Of a DNA stretch of 64,000 nt, positions 25,962-34,298 are shown piece by piece; positions within the stretch are counted from its first letter, which is position 1, and each line of letters begins with the position of its first letter. Both the position numbers and the translations under genes were made by a program. The stretch covers positions 62,001 to 126,000 of the forward strand of contig CAKQTC010000003.1 of the NCBI GenBank assembly GCA_934274515.1, read 5' to 3'. Under the pieces are notes generated by a model, which was not told the DNA's origin, did no database searches, and worked only from the letters and a program-made list of their open reading frames with translations. The DNA is from an uncultured Clostridia bacterium (GTDB lineage Bacteria; Bacillota; Clostridia; Christensenellales; DTU072).

Positions 25962-27417
25962 TGCTTATGTTCTTCCTAAGTCCGTAAGGTTTATCAAATT
26001 TTATCTTTATACGTCGCTTGCGGTCGTTGTAGTTTTTATTTTTTCCGCCTTATCCGTCTTAATCGAAGAAAAAATCGTATATGCTACTTTATTTTTGACT
26101 GTTTTTAGTTTAATAATAATTTTATGTAAAATTTTTTCTTATCGAACCAAATTCAAATTTACCGAGCGCGGAACAATATATTTCATTTTTTCGCTATTTC
26201 TGCATATTTTTGAAGTGTCAATAATTGCCGTACTTGTCAAAAAACCGTCAATAATTGCTCTGACAATATGTCCCGTAATTCTTGCTGAACCGTTAATTAT
26301 CGCATTCGTGTCTTGCGTGTTAAATTTTGTTTATAATAGAAAAAATGCTAACTTTATATCTAAGCAAAAAGATAAAGTTATTCGAATTTCACCGATTATA
26401 GTAGGAATTACCGGAAGTTACGGAAAAACGAGTTGCAAAAATATATTAAAAAACTTTCTTTCCGATGATTTTAGGGTGTGCTGTACAGAGAAAAATTACA
26501 ACACGCCTATCGGTGTGGCTTTAACTGCGGAAAAGATGTCAAACGACGTAGAAATTTTCATTGCCGAATTCGGTGCTCGAAAACGTGGCGACATCAAAGA
26601 GTTATGCACGCTATTTTCGCCTTCGTATGGAATTATAACGGGAGTGTGCGAACAACATACCGAAACATTCGGCTCCTTGGAGGATGTTTATAAAGAAAAA
26701 TTCGAACTTGCGCGAAGTGTTTACGAGAACGGCGGAACTTGCGTGTTTAACGGGAACGACAAAAACGTTTTACGAATGTGGAGAGAATATCGCGGAAAGA
26801 AAATCGTTGCCGCAAGTTATAAAAAAGGCGATGTGTATGCGGATGAAATCACTTTGGATTCAACGGGTAGCCGATTTACGCTAAACGTACGCGACAAAAA
26901 ATATCTATGTAAAACCGCGTTGCTCGGAAGGCATAACATACAAAATATCGTTATGTGTGCCGCACTTGCAGTCGAACTTGGTTGCGATGTCGAAAAAATT
27001 GTCAAAAAAATAGAAAATTTGCCGCAAGTACCGCATAGACTTGAATATACGTTCGCCAACGGCGTTTATATTTTGGATGACGGATATAACGGAAACGTCT
27101 ACGGAATACGCAGTGCTTTCGAAGTTTTATCCGTATTCCCGAAACGGCACGTCGTGGTGTCGCAAGGGATAGTCGAACTCGGTGAAAAAGCGGCGGAAAC
27201 AAACGAAAACATAGGTCGAGAACTTGCTTGCGTCGCGGATGTGGCAATCCTGAGCGGAGTAAATGCAAAATATATAGAAAAAGGCTTGAAAAGTAAAAAT
27301 TTTCAAGGACGTATAATTATAGCAAAAAATATGAAATGCGTAAAAAAATGCATTAAGTCAACCGTAAAAATAGGAGATACCGTGCTTTTGCAGAATGATG
27401 TTTCCGACATATATTAG
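25876..27417 (+). CDS. Membrane-anchored MurF-like Mur ligase
   Basis: The protein has 513 residues. Residues 1-155 form about four or five transmembrane helices instead of the usual N-terminal UDP-substrate domain of MurF. Then come the Mur central domain with P-loop G-I-T-G-S-Y-G-K-T-S (residues 177-186, Lys184), the N-Y-N-T-P-I-G and H-T-E-T-F-G segments, and a C-terminal domain with D-D-G-Y-N-G-N, equivalent to the D-D-S-Y-N-A-N-P of MurF. Classic MurF joins D-Ala-D-Ala to UDP-MurNAc-tripeptide; the adjacent ddl makes that dipeptide, so this is the likely role here. Start: ATG 25876 or ATG 25882, both after GGAGGGGG (25868-25875); spacing favours 25882. It overlaps the hydrolase gene by 86 bases. 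A different amide ligase role at the membrane cannot be excluded. Confidence 0.82.
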   Translation: MKMWWAISAILAITGAVVQLRYLTLSQNNAYVLPKSVRFIKFYLYTSLAVVVVFIFSALSVLIEEKIVYATLFLTVFSLIIILCKIFSYRTKFKFTERGTIYFIFSLFLHIFEVSIIAVLVKKPSIIALTICPVILAEPLIIAFVSCVLNFVYNRKNANFISKQKDKVIRISPIIVGITGSYGKTSCKNILKNFLSDDFRVCCTEKNYNTPIGVALTAEKMSNDVEIFIAEFGARKRGDIKELCTLFSPSYGIITGVCEQHTETFGSLEDVYKEKFELARSVYENGGTCVFNGNDKNVLRMWREYRGKKIVAASYKKGDVYADEITLDSTGSRFTLNVRDKKYLCKTALLGRHNIQNIVMCAALAVELGCDVEKIVKKIENLPQVPHRLEYTFANGVYILDDGYNGNVYGIRSAFEVLSVFPKRHVVVSQGIVELGEKAAETNENIGRELACVADVAILSGVNAKYIEKGLKSKNFQGRIIIAKNMKCVKKCIKSTVKIGDTVLLQNDVSDIY

Positions 27418-27424
27418 GAGAAAT

Positions 27425-28510
27425 ATGAAAAATTTAATTTTACTTTTTGGTGGGGATAGTTGCGAACACGACGTGTCGGTCATAACCGCATTATCTGTGT
27501 ATAACTCGATAAAAGATGTATGTCGAATATTGCCGATATACGTCAAAAATAACACTTTTTTTATGTGTAAAAAAACGCTAAAAATTGACAAAATCGTTAA
27601 TTTTTCGCAAAAAAATTTTTACGAAATCGGGTTCGCGAGCAACTGCTTGTACTTTGTCGGCAGGAGGAAGAAAAAAATTCCCGTTTATTGCGCCGTAAAT
27701 TGTTGCCACGGCGGAAACGGGGAAAACGGCGCTCTTGCGGGGACTTTGGATATGGTAGGTATACCGCAGACTTCGCCGGATGTGTATCAAAGCGCACTTT
27801 TTATGGATAAGGCATTTACGAAATATTTTCTTGAAAAGAAAAAATTTTCCGTTGTTCCTTATCGAGTAGTAACAAAAAACGACTTCGAAGCGGCGAGAGA
27901 ACTTGCTTTTCCGCTTATCGTTAAGCCTGCCACGCAGGGGAGCAGTATCGGAATTACCGTTGCGGAAACGGAAGACGAGTTGTCGGAAGCAATAGAATTT
28001 GCGTCAAAGTTCGATAAAAAAATCCTTGTAGAAAAGGCTCTTGTCGGCTTTACCGAACTAAATTGTGCGGCGTATAAAAAAGGCGACGAGATTATTGTAA
28101 GCGAAGTAGAAAAAATCGTGTCCGATAAAAAGTACTACGATTTTGCGTCAAAATACGTTAAAAACGACGTTTCGCGCGAGATTCCTGCTAAAATAGACGA
28201 CAAGATGACCGAGCGAGTAAAAAATCTCACGCGTTCATTATACGTTGCGTCGGAATTGAAGGGCGTTGTCAGAGTCGATTTTTTACTTTCGGCAACGGGA
28301 AAACTTTACGTAAACGAAGTCAATACGGTGCCCGGTTCGCTTGCATTCTATTTGTTCAAAGGGAAAGGCGGGATAAGACGAATCGTGTTCGACACGGTAA
28401 GCGAGTGTCGAGCGGATTTTGAAGAAAATGCGAAATTGATAAAAGATTATAGCGGCGACGTTTTGTCAAATTTCGACGAAGGAAAACTGGAAATGGGAGT
28501 GAAAAAATAG
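27425..28510 (+). CDS. ddl: D-alanine--D-alanine ligase
   Basis: Ddl is an ATP-grasp enzyme joining two D-alanines for the peptidoglycan pentapeptide. The 361-residue protein starts at ATG 27425 with AGGAG at 27416-27420, just after the stop of the MurF-like gene; the longer upstream frame overlaps that gene and lacks homology. Visible family marks are G-G-D-S-C-E-H-D-V-S-V near the start, H-G-G-N-G-E-N-G-A-L-A-G, the ATP-binding K-P-A-T-Q-G-S-S-I-G-I segment, and V-N-E-V-N-T-V-P-G-S near the end, which holds metal ligands. It forms a functional pair with the upstream MurF-like ligase and is followed by a bidirectional terminator. Confidence 0.95.
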   Translation: MKNLILLFGGDSCEHDVSVITALSVYNSIKDVCRILPIYVKNNTFFMCKKTLKIDKIVNFSQKNFYEIGFASNCLYFVGRRKKKIPVYCAVNCCHGGNGENGALAGTLDMVGIPQTSPDVYQSALFMDKAFTKYFLEKKKFSVVPYRVVTKNDFEAARELAFPLIVKPATQGSSIGITVAETEDELSEAIEFASKFDKKILVEKALVGFTELNCAAYKKGDEIIVSEVEKIVSDKKYYDFASKYVKNDVSREIPAKIDDKMTERVKNLTRSLYVASELKGVVRVDFLLSATGKLYVNEVNTVPGSLAFYLFKGKGGIRRIVFDTVSECRADFEENAKLIKDYSGDVLSNFDEGKLEMGVKK

Positions 28511-28535
28511 TTATCGTACCAAAAAAACACAGGCA

Positions 28536-28571
28536 AAACGGCTATACGAAAAGACGCATAGCCGTTTATTT
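28536..28571. terminator. Bidirectional terminator between convergent ddl and helicase genes
   Basis: A 10-bp stem (28536-28545 with 28558-28567) has a 12-base loop. A T-rich tail follows on the + strand, and an A-run upstream gives a T-run on the - strand. It can end both the riboswitch operon and the minus-strand helicase transcript. Confidence 0.8.
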
Positions 28572-28586
28572 ATTAAGCCGATATAG

Positions 28587-31500
28587 TTAGTTTGCGGCGC
28601 GCTCTGCGATGATTTCCGCTTTTTCGCGTTCGATTATTTCTGAAAGATGTTGGAGAACTTGTTTTGGAGACTGCCACCAGTCTCTCGACCAAATGCGGAC
28701 GATTTTCCAGCCGCGACTTTCAAGGAATTTAATTCTGTAAACGTCGCGTTCCAATACGCTTTCGCTGCTACCGTATGCTTGATAATCACATTCGATGCCG
28801 AGTACAAATCGAGCAAGTTCTTTGTCGTAAACGCCGAGAGAGAGTTTATAACTCGTGTTTCCGAGATTTGTGTATACGGTATACCCCATATTTTCCAAAC
28901 CTTGTTTAATGCGCTCCTCATATGCTCCGATAGGTTCGACGATTTTTTTGCCCGCGTTGAACGTGGACAGTACGGCGCGGACGTCGGAGTTGTTCCCTCC
29001 GCTTACCGCTCTTGCGTATTGTAGATATTTTTTAAGCAGTTTCGGTCCGTTGTTTTTCGTTGTTTCCACGTTGTCAAGTTCTTCGGGCTCTATGCTCGTG
29101 ACGACGTAGATTTTCTTTTTTGCACGGGTAATGGCGACGTTAAGCCTATTTTCGCCGCCGTCCATAGAAAGCGAACCGAATTGCGCGACGACTCTGTCGT
29201 AATCGTTTTTTGCGTATCCGATGCTGAATATTATTATATCGCGTTCGTCACCTTGTACGTTTTCTAGGTTTTTGACAAAAATCGAGCAGTTTTCCCCGTT
29301 TTCAATACGGTTTTCTTCTTGGAAGAGTTGTTTGCGGAAAATTGCGACTTTGTCCGCCTCGGCGTCTAGCATATCCTCGATATATTCTTTTTGTTCGGTA
29401 TTAAACGTTACGATGCCGATGCTTTCGTTGTATTTTCGTTCGCGCAATATTGTGCGAACGAGTTTAACCACGGCGACCGCCTCTTCGTGATTGTGTCGAG
29501 ATTGCCAAAGACCGCGAACTTTTATTCGTTCTATCGGTTTGTAGCCACCCGAAAGAGTAATGTTGGGCGCGATTTGAAGTTTATTGTCGTAAAACGCCAT
29601 ATTGCTGAAATCAATGAGTTCGGAATACATGCTTCGGTAATGGTATACGAGATGAACAGGCGTAAACTTAGCCGTAGCAAGGTCCAAAAGCGACTCGACT
29701 TCGAGCGCGGCTTGCGTGGACAAGTCAACGTTGTAATCGAACGAATCGTCTGCTTGATAACGACGAACGAAACCGCTGGAAGGGCGAAGTTGCTTGTTGT
29801 CGCCGGCTACTACGATGCGATTTCCGCGATAAATCGTCGGTAAAGCGTTTTCGACGAACATTTGGCTCGCTTCGTCGAAAACGACGAGGTCGAACATATT
29901 TTTTTCGAGAGGGAAAATAGTGCTTACCGTTTGCGGAGATAAAAGCCAGCAGGGGAACAGGCGGAACAGGTAATCCGAGAAAAATTCTATCATTCTGCGA
30001 ATAGGCCATAAGGCGCGTTGTTTTTGAATTTGGTATAAATAATCCTTGGAATCTTCGCCGTTTTCAAAGTATTCGAGATAATCTTGGCTAAAACGGTCGA
30101 GCGCAAGATGTTTCGTCAATTCTCTTTGGTCGGATTTTAATCTTAAAATACGCTCGCGCATACTGTCGAAACTAACGGTTTTTGAAAGCGCGTTATCGAT
30201 ATACGCGTCGTTTTTGACGATTTCGTGGTAAATGCGCAGGGGAAGAACCTTGTTAAGTACGTTGTTTATCCCGGCGTACGTTTTATCCGAATTTTCGTAG
30301 GAAAAATCGAGAATATCGCGCATTTGTTCGCTTAATTCGCCGATTGCTTTGTTCATATCGCGAACGGAAACGTAATTTTCGAGCGCGTTTTTTAACGCTT
30401 TGACAAAAACCGTATTACCGTTTATTATGCCGCCCATTACCAAAGCGTAGCCTTCGTCGTCGAGTATTTCTTGCAGCAAAGCGAACGGTTCTTCAAACAT
30501 TTTGAAGGCTTTAAGGGCAATGTTAAGGTCGATTATGACGTTTTCGCGTACTTTGTAGTGATGATATTTTACGAAAGGGAACAACCACCAAAGGGCGGGG
30601 AAGTAACTTGCTTTTAACCATGAACAAAGCCCTTTGCGCTCCACTTGCATAATAATGTTGGCAATTTCCGTCATATCGGGGCGTTTGTTTGCCGTTTTTT
30701 CAAGATAAAACGTAGCAAGGTATCTGCTATGCGGATATTGCGAAAAATCGAACGGCGGAAGAGCCGTGGTCGAAAGACGAGTGACGAAAGTATAAACTTC
30801 TCTAAGTTTATGAACGTCAAGGTCGGTTTTTATATGCGTTATCATCGGGTTTGCGGCGACCGCGTTTTGTCTGTCGATATAGAGTTTTGCGATGTCCTTA
30901 TCTTTAAGATAACGCATGATTTCGTAAAGTTCGGGATAGTTTTCTCTTGCTACGGATGTTTTTAGCAGCCCTTCGTAGAGTTTATAATCCTTGGAATCCT
31001 TTCCGATATTATAACTTTGTGCGTACATTTCTTGCAGCGAAAGTCCGAATTCGGTAGGAGAAAACAGCACTTTGCTGATGTTTTCGAGAGTGCCTACTTC
31101 ACGATTAATGTTAATTTCGTTGTACTGGAATTTTTTTTGCGCCGCGCGGTAATCTTCACGCATAACCTGCGTGTGCATTTGCCGTATGCGCTCGAAAAAG
31201 TTGAACTTGTCTTTTTCTGCGTCGGGGATAAACATCGCTTTTGCGTTAAGTTTTCCCAGACGAGAGAAAACGACGTCAAGAGCGGCGCGTTTTTGACTGA
31301 CAACCAAGACGCGTTTGTTTTTGCATAGCGCGTCGGAAATGATGTTTACTATCGTTTGGCTTTTACCTGTGCCCGGCGGTCCGTAGATTACGATGTTGCT
31401 TTTTTGGTTAATTTGGTCGATTGCGTTTTCTTGCGCATAGTCAAGGTCGTTAATCGTATAAGTAACGGGTATGGATTTTATACGTTTTTCTTTTTTTGTT

Positions 31501-32315
31501 TTGCCTTGCAACAGCAAGTCGATGCTCGGCGTGCTGAGATTTTCTTTTTCGAGTATCTCGTAGTCGTTGTAAATAGGATTCGCTAGGGGAAACCTGCCTA
31601 AAACAGCCATATATTTTACTTCGAGAAAGTTTTGCGTCATTTCTTTGACAGGGTCGAACGGAACGACGGTTTTTCTCTTTTGATGAACGAGTTTGATCCC
31701 GACTTTTTCAAGATAATTGATTACGTCTTGAACGCAAGAGAACGTGCTTTCGCTCGACGGGTCGAATTCCGCTATTATGTTGTCGGTTTTTAACTTGTTT
31801 TCGTTGCAATAAGCAAGAACAAGACTACGATTGACGATAATAGGTTGATTTTCGATGTGATTAAGCGTAACGACGTCCTTGTCGATACCTATGGAAACGG
31901 GAAAAAGCAAAAGAGGGGCTTTGACGGAAATATCCTGTCCGATTTTACCGAAAACATACGGAAACCCGATATATAAGTCGTATTTACCCGTTTCTTTTTG
32001 TATTTCCTCGACTTCTCTACGAAGATATTTAAGGTCGGATATTTGCTTTGCGATCGACATAGGTGCGACGTTTTCGTCAACCTCGAAAAATTTATCGGCG
32101 TTTTTCGCAATTTTTTTTGAGATTTTATCGTTGATTAAGTCAAACGCGTCACGTTTTTTCCAAAGAAAATCATAAAAGGCGTCTATATCGAGAAAGGGTA
32201 AAAGCGTGCCTAAGTCGTAAGAATATTTTTTTATTATGCTTCTGGTAAAAAGGGCGCGACTTTTCCCGCTTATTTCGATAAATCTATCCTTGTATTTCTT
32301 GTAAATTTGTTGCAT
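28587..32315 (-). CDS. DUF4011-type superfamily 1 helicase fused to Vsr/MTES_1575-like nuclease
   Basis: This is a 1242-residue single-gene enzyme. Residues about 1-290 match the DUF4011 N-terminal type. The SF1 helicase core follows: Walker A G-P-P-G-T-G-K-S at about 310-318, motif II D-E-A-S at about 812, motif III A-G-D-N-K-Q-L-R-P, motif V V-Q-G-D-E-R-D, and motif VI N-V-A-I-T-R-A-K-K. All look intact. The last 100 residues (G-I-E-C-D, then L-E-R-D-V-Y-R, then R-G-W-K-I-V-R-I-W-S-R-D-W) form a restriction-endonuclease-like domain of the Vsr/MTES_1575 group. The same DUF4011-helicase-Vsr order is known for the antiphage factor called Hhe, so defence or foreign-DNA processing is likely here, though not proven. 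It is the only minus-strand gene in this half of the window and lies just downstream of the 142-bp repeat array, whose extended -10 boxes face it. Confidence 0.88.
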   Translation of the reverse strand: MQQIYKKYKDRFIEISGKSRALFTRSIIKKYSYDLGTLLPFLDIDAFYDFLWKKRDAFDLINDKISKKIAKNADKFFEVDENVAPMSIAKQISDLKYLRREVEEIQKETGKYDLYIGFPYVFGKIGQDISVKAPLLLFPVSIGIDKDVVTLNHIENQPIIVNRSLVLAYCNENKLKTDNIIAEFDPSSESTFSCVQDVINYLEKVGIKLVHQKRKTVVPFDPVKEMTQNFLEVKYMAVLGRFPLANPIYNDYEILEKENLSTPSIDLLLQGKTKKEKRIKSIPVTYTINDLDYAQENAIDQINQKSNIVIYGPPGTGKSQTIVNIISDALCKNKRVLVVSQKRAALDVVFSRLGKLNAKAMFIPDAEKDKFNFFERIRQMHTQVMREDYRAAQKKFQYNEININREVGTLENISKVLFSPTEFGLSLQEMYAQSYNIGKDSKDYKLYEGLLKTSVARENYPELYEIMRYLKDKDIAKLYIDRQNAVAANPMITHIKTDLDVHKLREVYTFVTRLSTTALPPFDFSQYPHSRYLATFYLEKTANKRPDMTEIANIIMQVERKGLCSWLKASYFPALWWLFPFVKYHHYKVRENVIIDLNIALKAFKMFEEPFALLQEILDDEGYALVMGGIINGNTVFVKALKNALENYVSVRDMNKAIGELSEQMRDILDFSYENSDKTYAGINNVLNKVLPLRIYHEIVKNDAYIDNALSKTVSFDSMRERILRLKSDQRELTKHLALDRFSQDYLEYFENGEDSKDYLYQIQKQRALWPIRRMIEFFSDYLFRLFPCWLLSPQTVSTIFPLEKNMFDLVVFDEASQMFVENALPTIYRGNRIVVAGDNKQLRPSSGFVRRYQADDSFDYNVDLSTQAALEVESLLDLATAKFTPVHLVYHYRSMYSELIDFSNMAFYDNKLQIAPNITLSGGYKPIERIKVRGLWQSRHNHEEAVAVVKLVRTILRERKYNESIGIVTFNTEQKEYIEDMLDAEADKVAIFRKQLFQEENRIENGENCSIFVKNLENVQGDERDIIIFSIGYAKNDYDRVVAQFGSLSMDGGENRLNVAITRAKKKIYVVTSIEPEELDNVETTKNNGPKLLKKYLQYARAVSGGNNSDVRAVLSTFNAGKKIVEPIGAYEERIKQGLENMGYTVYTNLGNTSYKLSLGVYDKELARFVLGIECDYQAYGSSESVLERDVYRIKFLESRGWKIVRIWSRDWWQSPKQVLQHLSEIIEREKAEIIAERAAN

Positions 32316-32367
32316 TCCGTATTCGTCCCTTACGCCTTAAAGATTATTACCAACTTAACGCAACATA

Positions 32368-32793
32368 GAAACCTGACAAAATAGAATTTTGTCGGCAACG
32401 GTTGTTGCAGTGCGTCTTTCCTGCGTCAAGCCGCGGTTTCTTGTTGCAATACTGCGTGAAAATACTTGCAAATGCTTCGCGCTTGCGTATTTTTCTGTAT
32501 TATAACAATGAAACTTGACAAAATAAAATTTTGTCGGCAACGGTTGTTGCAGAGCGTCTTTCCTGCGTCAAGCCGCGGTTTCTTGTTGCAATACTGCGTG
32601 AAAATACTTGCAAATGCTTCGCGCTTGCGTATTTTTCTGTATTATAACAATGAAACTTGACAAAATAAAATTTTGTCGGCAACGGTTGTTGCAGAGCGTC
32701 TTTCCTGCGTCAAGCCGCGGTTTCTTGTTGCAATACTGCGTGAAAACACTTGCAAATGCTTCGCGCTTGCGTATTTTCACTTGTATTATAACA
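32368..32793. repeat. Three tandem 142-bp repeats
   Basis: Units are 32368-32509, 32510-32651 and 32652-about 32793. Units 1 and 2 differ at only three positions (32373, 32384, 32411). Unit 3 differs by a T-to-C change near 32746 and a rearranged tail with a 2-base insertion near 32777. Each unit holds an 8-bp inverted repeat (GACAAAAT/ATTTTGTC in units 2 and 3), a GCAAC/GTTGC hairpin, and a long imperfect hairpin AAAATAC...GTATTTT with an inner GCAA/TTGC stem. Each also has a minus-strand TGTTATAAT. The unit length is not a multiple of three, so the array is not coding. It fills most of the 627-base gap between the helicase and thyA genes; the remaining flanks (32316-32367, 32794-32942) show only a weak thyA promoter. 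Confidence 0.97.
32499..32507 (-). promoter_or_regulatory. Extended -10 promoter box inside repeat unit 1, facing the helicase gene
   Basis: On the minus strand this reads TGT followed by consensus TATAAT, an extended -10 element. No convincing -35 lies 17 bases upstream. The same box recurs in unit 2 (32641-32649) and unit 3 (32785-32793). From this copy the transcript would begin near 32492 and give a leader of about 175 bases, containing one repeat unit, before the helicase ATG at 32315. Confidence 0.5.
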
Positions 32794-32874
32794 TATAAAA
32801 GAAAGAATGCAATCGTCTAAATGACAGCCTGAAAGGTTTTTATGCCGTCGTAACGTGTTTAATCGGGCTAACGC

Positions 32875-32902
32875 TTGACTTTTACGGCGAAAAATGTAAA
32901 TA
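32875..32902 (+). promoter_or_regulatory. Possible thyA promoter
   Basis: TTGACT (32875-32880) is a good -35. The best -10 at normal spacing is weak (TAAATA, 32897-32902, 16-base spacer), and the better TATATT (32901-32906) would need 20 bases. Confidence 0.35.
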
Positions 32903-32942
32903 TATTTATGTTTATAAAACTTATTTAAGGAGTAAAAGGGAG

Positions 32943-33773
32943 TTGAGTTACGCAGATAAATTGTTCGTTAAAAACATCACAGATATTCTTGAAAACGGCG
33001 TCTGGGATACGGAGTATGACGTTCGTCCGAAATGGGAAGACGGGTCGCCCGCTCATACGATTAAAAAATTCGGAATTGTAAATCGTTACGATTTGTCGAA
33101 AGAACTCCCTATTCTTACGCTTAGAAAAATCAATTTTAATGCCGCAATAGACGAAATATTGTGGATTTGGCAGAAAAAAAGCAACAACGTGCACGACTTA
33201 AACAGTCATATTTGGGATTCGTGGGCGGACGAAAGCGGTTCAATCGGTAAGGCTTACGGTTATCAACTCGCTCAAAAACACGTCTATAAAGAGGGTGAAT
33301 TCGACCAGGTTGACAGAGTGTTGTTCGACCTTAAACACAACCCTAGCAGTAGGCGAATAATGACGAATATTTATAACTTCGACGATTTGCACGAGATGAA
33401 CCTTTATCCGTGTGCGTACTCGATGACGTTTAACGTGTCGGGAAATAAACTTAACGGTATCCTCAATCAAAGGAGTAACGATATGCTCGTCGCCAACAAT
33501 TGGAACGTCCTGCAATATTCGGTACTGCTTATGATGTTTGCGCAAGTATCCGGACTTGTTGCCGGAGAACTCGTTCACGTAATAAGCGACGCGCACGTTT
33601 ACGACAGACACGTCGAAACGGCGAAAGAAGTTATCGCCAAAGAACAATTCGATGCGCCGAAACTGATAATAAACGACAAAGTTAAAGACTTTTACGATTT
33701 CAAAGTAGAAGATTTTGAACTTGTCGATTACAAGTATAACTTACTCGGTAAAAGACTACCGGTTGCGATTTAA
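32943..33773 (+). CDS. thyA: Thymidylate synthase (ThyA type)
   Basis: ThyA methylates dUMP to dTMP using methylenetetrahydrofolate. The protein has 276 residues; the start is TTG 32943 with AAGGAG at 32927-32932, and there is no in-frame ATG nearby. The catalytic cysteine is Cys157 in L-Y-P-C-A-Y-S. The phosphate-binding S-S-R-R-I-M-T-N lies about 20 residues earlier, and Q-R-S-N-D-M is the folate/dUMP region. The next segment reads N-N-W-N-V where the E. coli type has L-P-F-N; this fits the divergent ThyA subgroup of some Bacillota. The product dihydrofolate is recycled by the enzyme of the next gene, eight bases downstream. Confidence 0.95.
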   Translation: MSYADKLFVKNITDILENGVWDTEYDVRPKWEDGSPAHTIKKFGIVNRYDLSKELPILTLRKINFNAAIDEILWIWQKKSNNVHDLNSHIWDSWADESGSIGKAYGYQLAQKHVYKEGEFDQVDRVLFDLKHNPSSRRIMTNIYNFDDLHEMNLYPCAYSMTFNVSGNKLNGILNQRSNDMLVANNWNVLQYSVLLMMFAQVSGLVAGELVHVISDAHVYDRHVETAKEVIAKEQFDAPKLIINDKVKDFYDFKVEDFELVDYKYNLLGKRLPVAI

Positions 33774-33781
33774 GGTGAAAA

Positions 33782-34291
33782 ATGAAAGCGATAGTTGCTG
33801 TTGACGAAAAGTGGGGAATAGGAAAGAAAAACGGACTTTTGTTCTCGTTAAAGAAAGATATGGCGTTTTTTCGGGAAAAAACCACGGGAAAAATCATAGT
33901 AATGGGAAGCAACACGCTAAAAAGTTTTCCCGATGGCAAGCCGCTTAAAAACAGAATAAACGTGGTTTTATATCCGGGCGGAGAAAAACGCGACGATTGT
34001 GTGATATGTGACGATATGCGAGAACTTGCGGAGGAACTGAAAAAATATCCGCCCGACGACGTTTTCGTTGTGGGAGGCGCGATGTTTTATAGAACTATGC
34101 TTCCGTATTGTTCGACAGTTTATGTAACGAAAGTCGATGCGGACGGAGATGCGGAAGTATTTTTCGAGAATTTAGATGAACTTGAAAACTGGAACAACGT
34201 TGCCGAAAGCGAAAAAACGGAAGATAACGGATATATCATCCGATTTACGGAATACAAAAACGATAACCCGAAAAAATTCGGGCAAGATTGA
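33782..34291 (+). CDS. folA: Dihydrofolate reductase
   Basis: This NADPH-dependent reductase regenerates tetrahydrofolate from the dihydrofolate made by ThyA. The 169-residue length is typical. Family marks are M-K-A-I-V-A-V-D, W-G-I-G-K-K-N-G-L-L-F near residue 11, K-K-D-M-A-F-F with the substrate-binding acidic residue, I-I-V-M-G-S-N-T for NADPH, and V-F-V-V-G-G-A-M-F-Y near residue 95. A GGTG-type ribosome site lies just after the thyA stop. The thyA-folA pair is standard and the assignment is firm. Confidence 0.96.
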   Translation: MKAIVAVDEKWGIGKKNGLLFSLKKDMAFFREKTTGKIIVMGSNTLKSFPDGKPLKNRINVVLYPGGEKRDDCVICDDMRELAEELKKYPPDDVFVVGGAMFYRTMLPYCSTVYVTKVDADGDAEVFFENLDELENWNNVAESEKTEDNGYIIRFTEYKNDNPKKFGQD

Positions 34292-34298
34292 GGTGAAT

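Noticed and set aside
32368..32793. CRISPR array
   Set aside because: Whole 142-bp units repeat head to tail with no variable spacers, and no cas gene is near.
32355..32820. Small open frames of 60-70 codons on both strands in the repeat array
   Set aside because: They arise from the same repeated sequence in shifted frames (unit length is not a multiple of three), lack ribosome sites, and each runs across unit borders.
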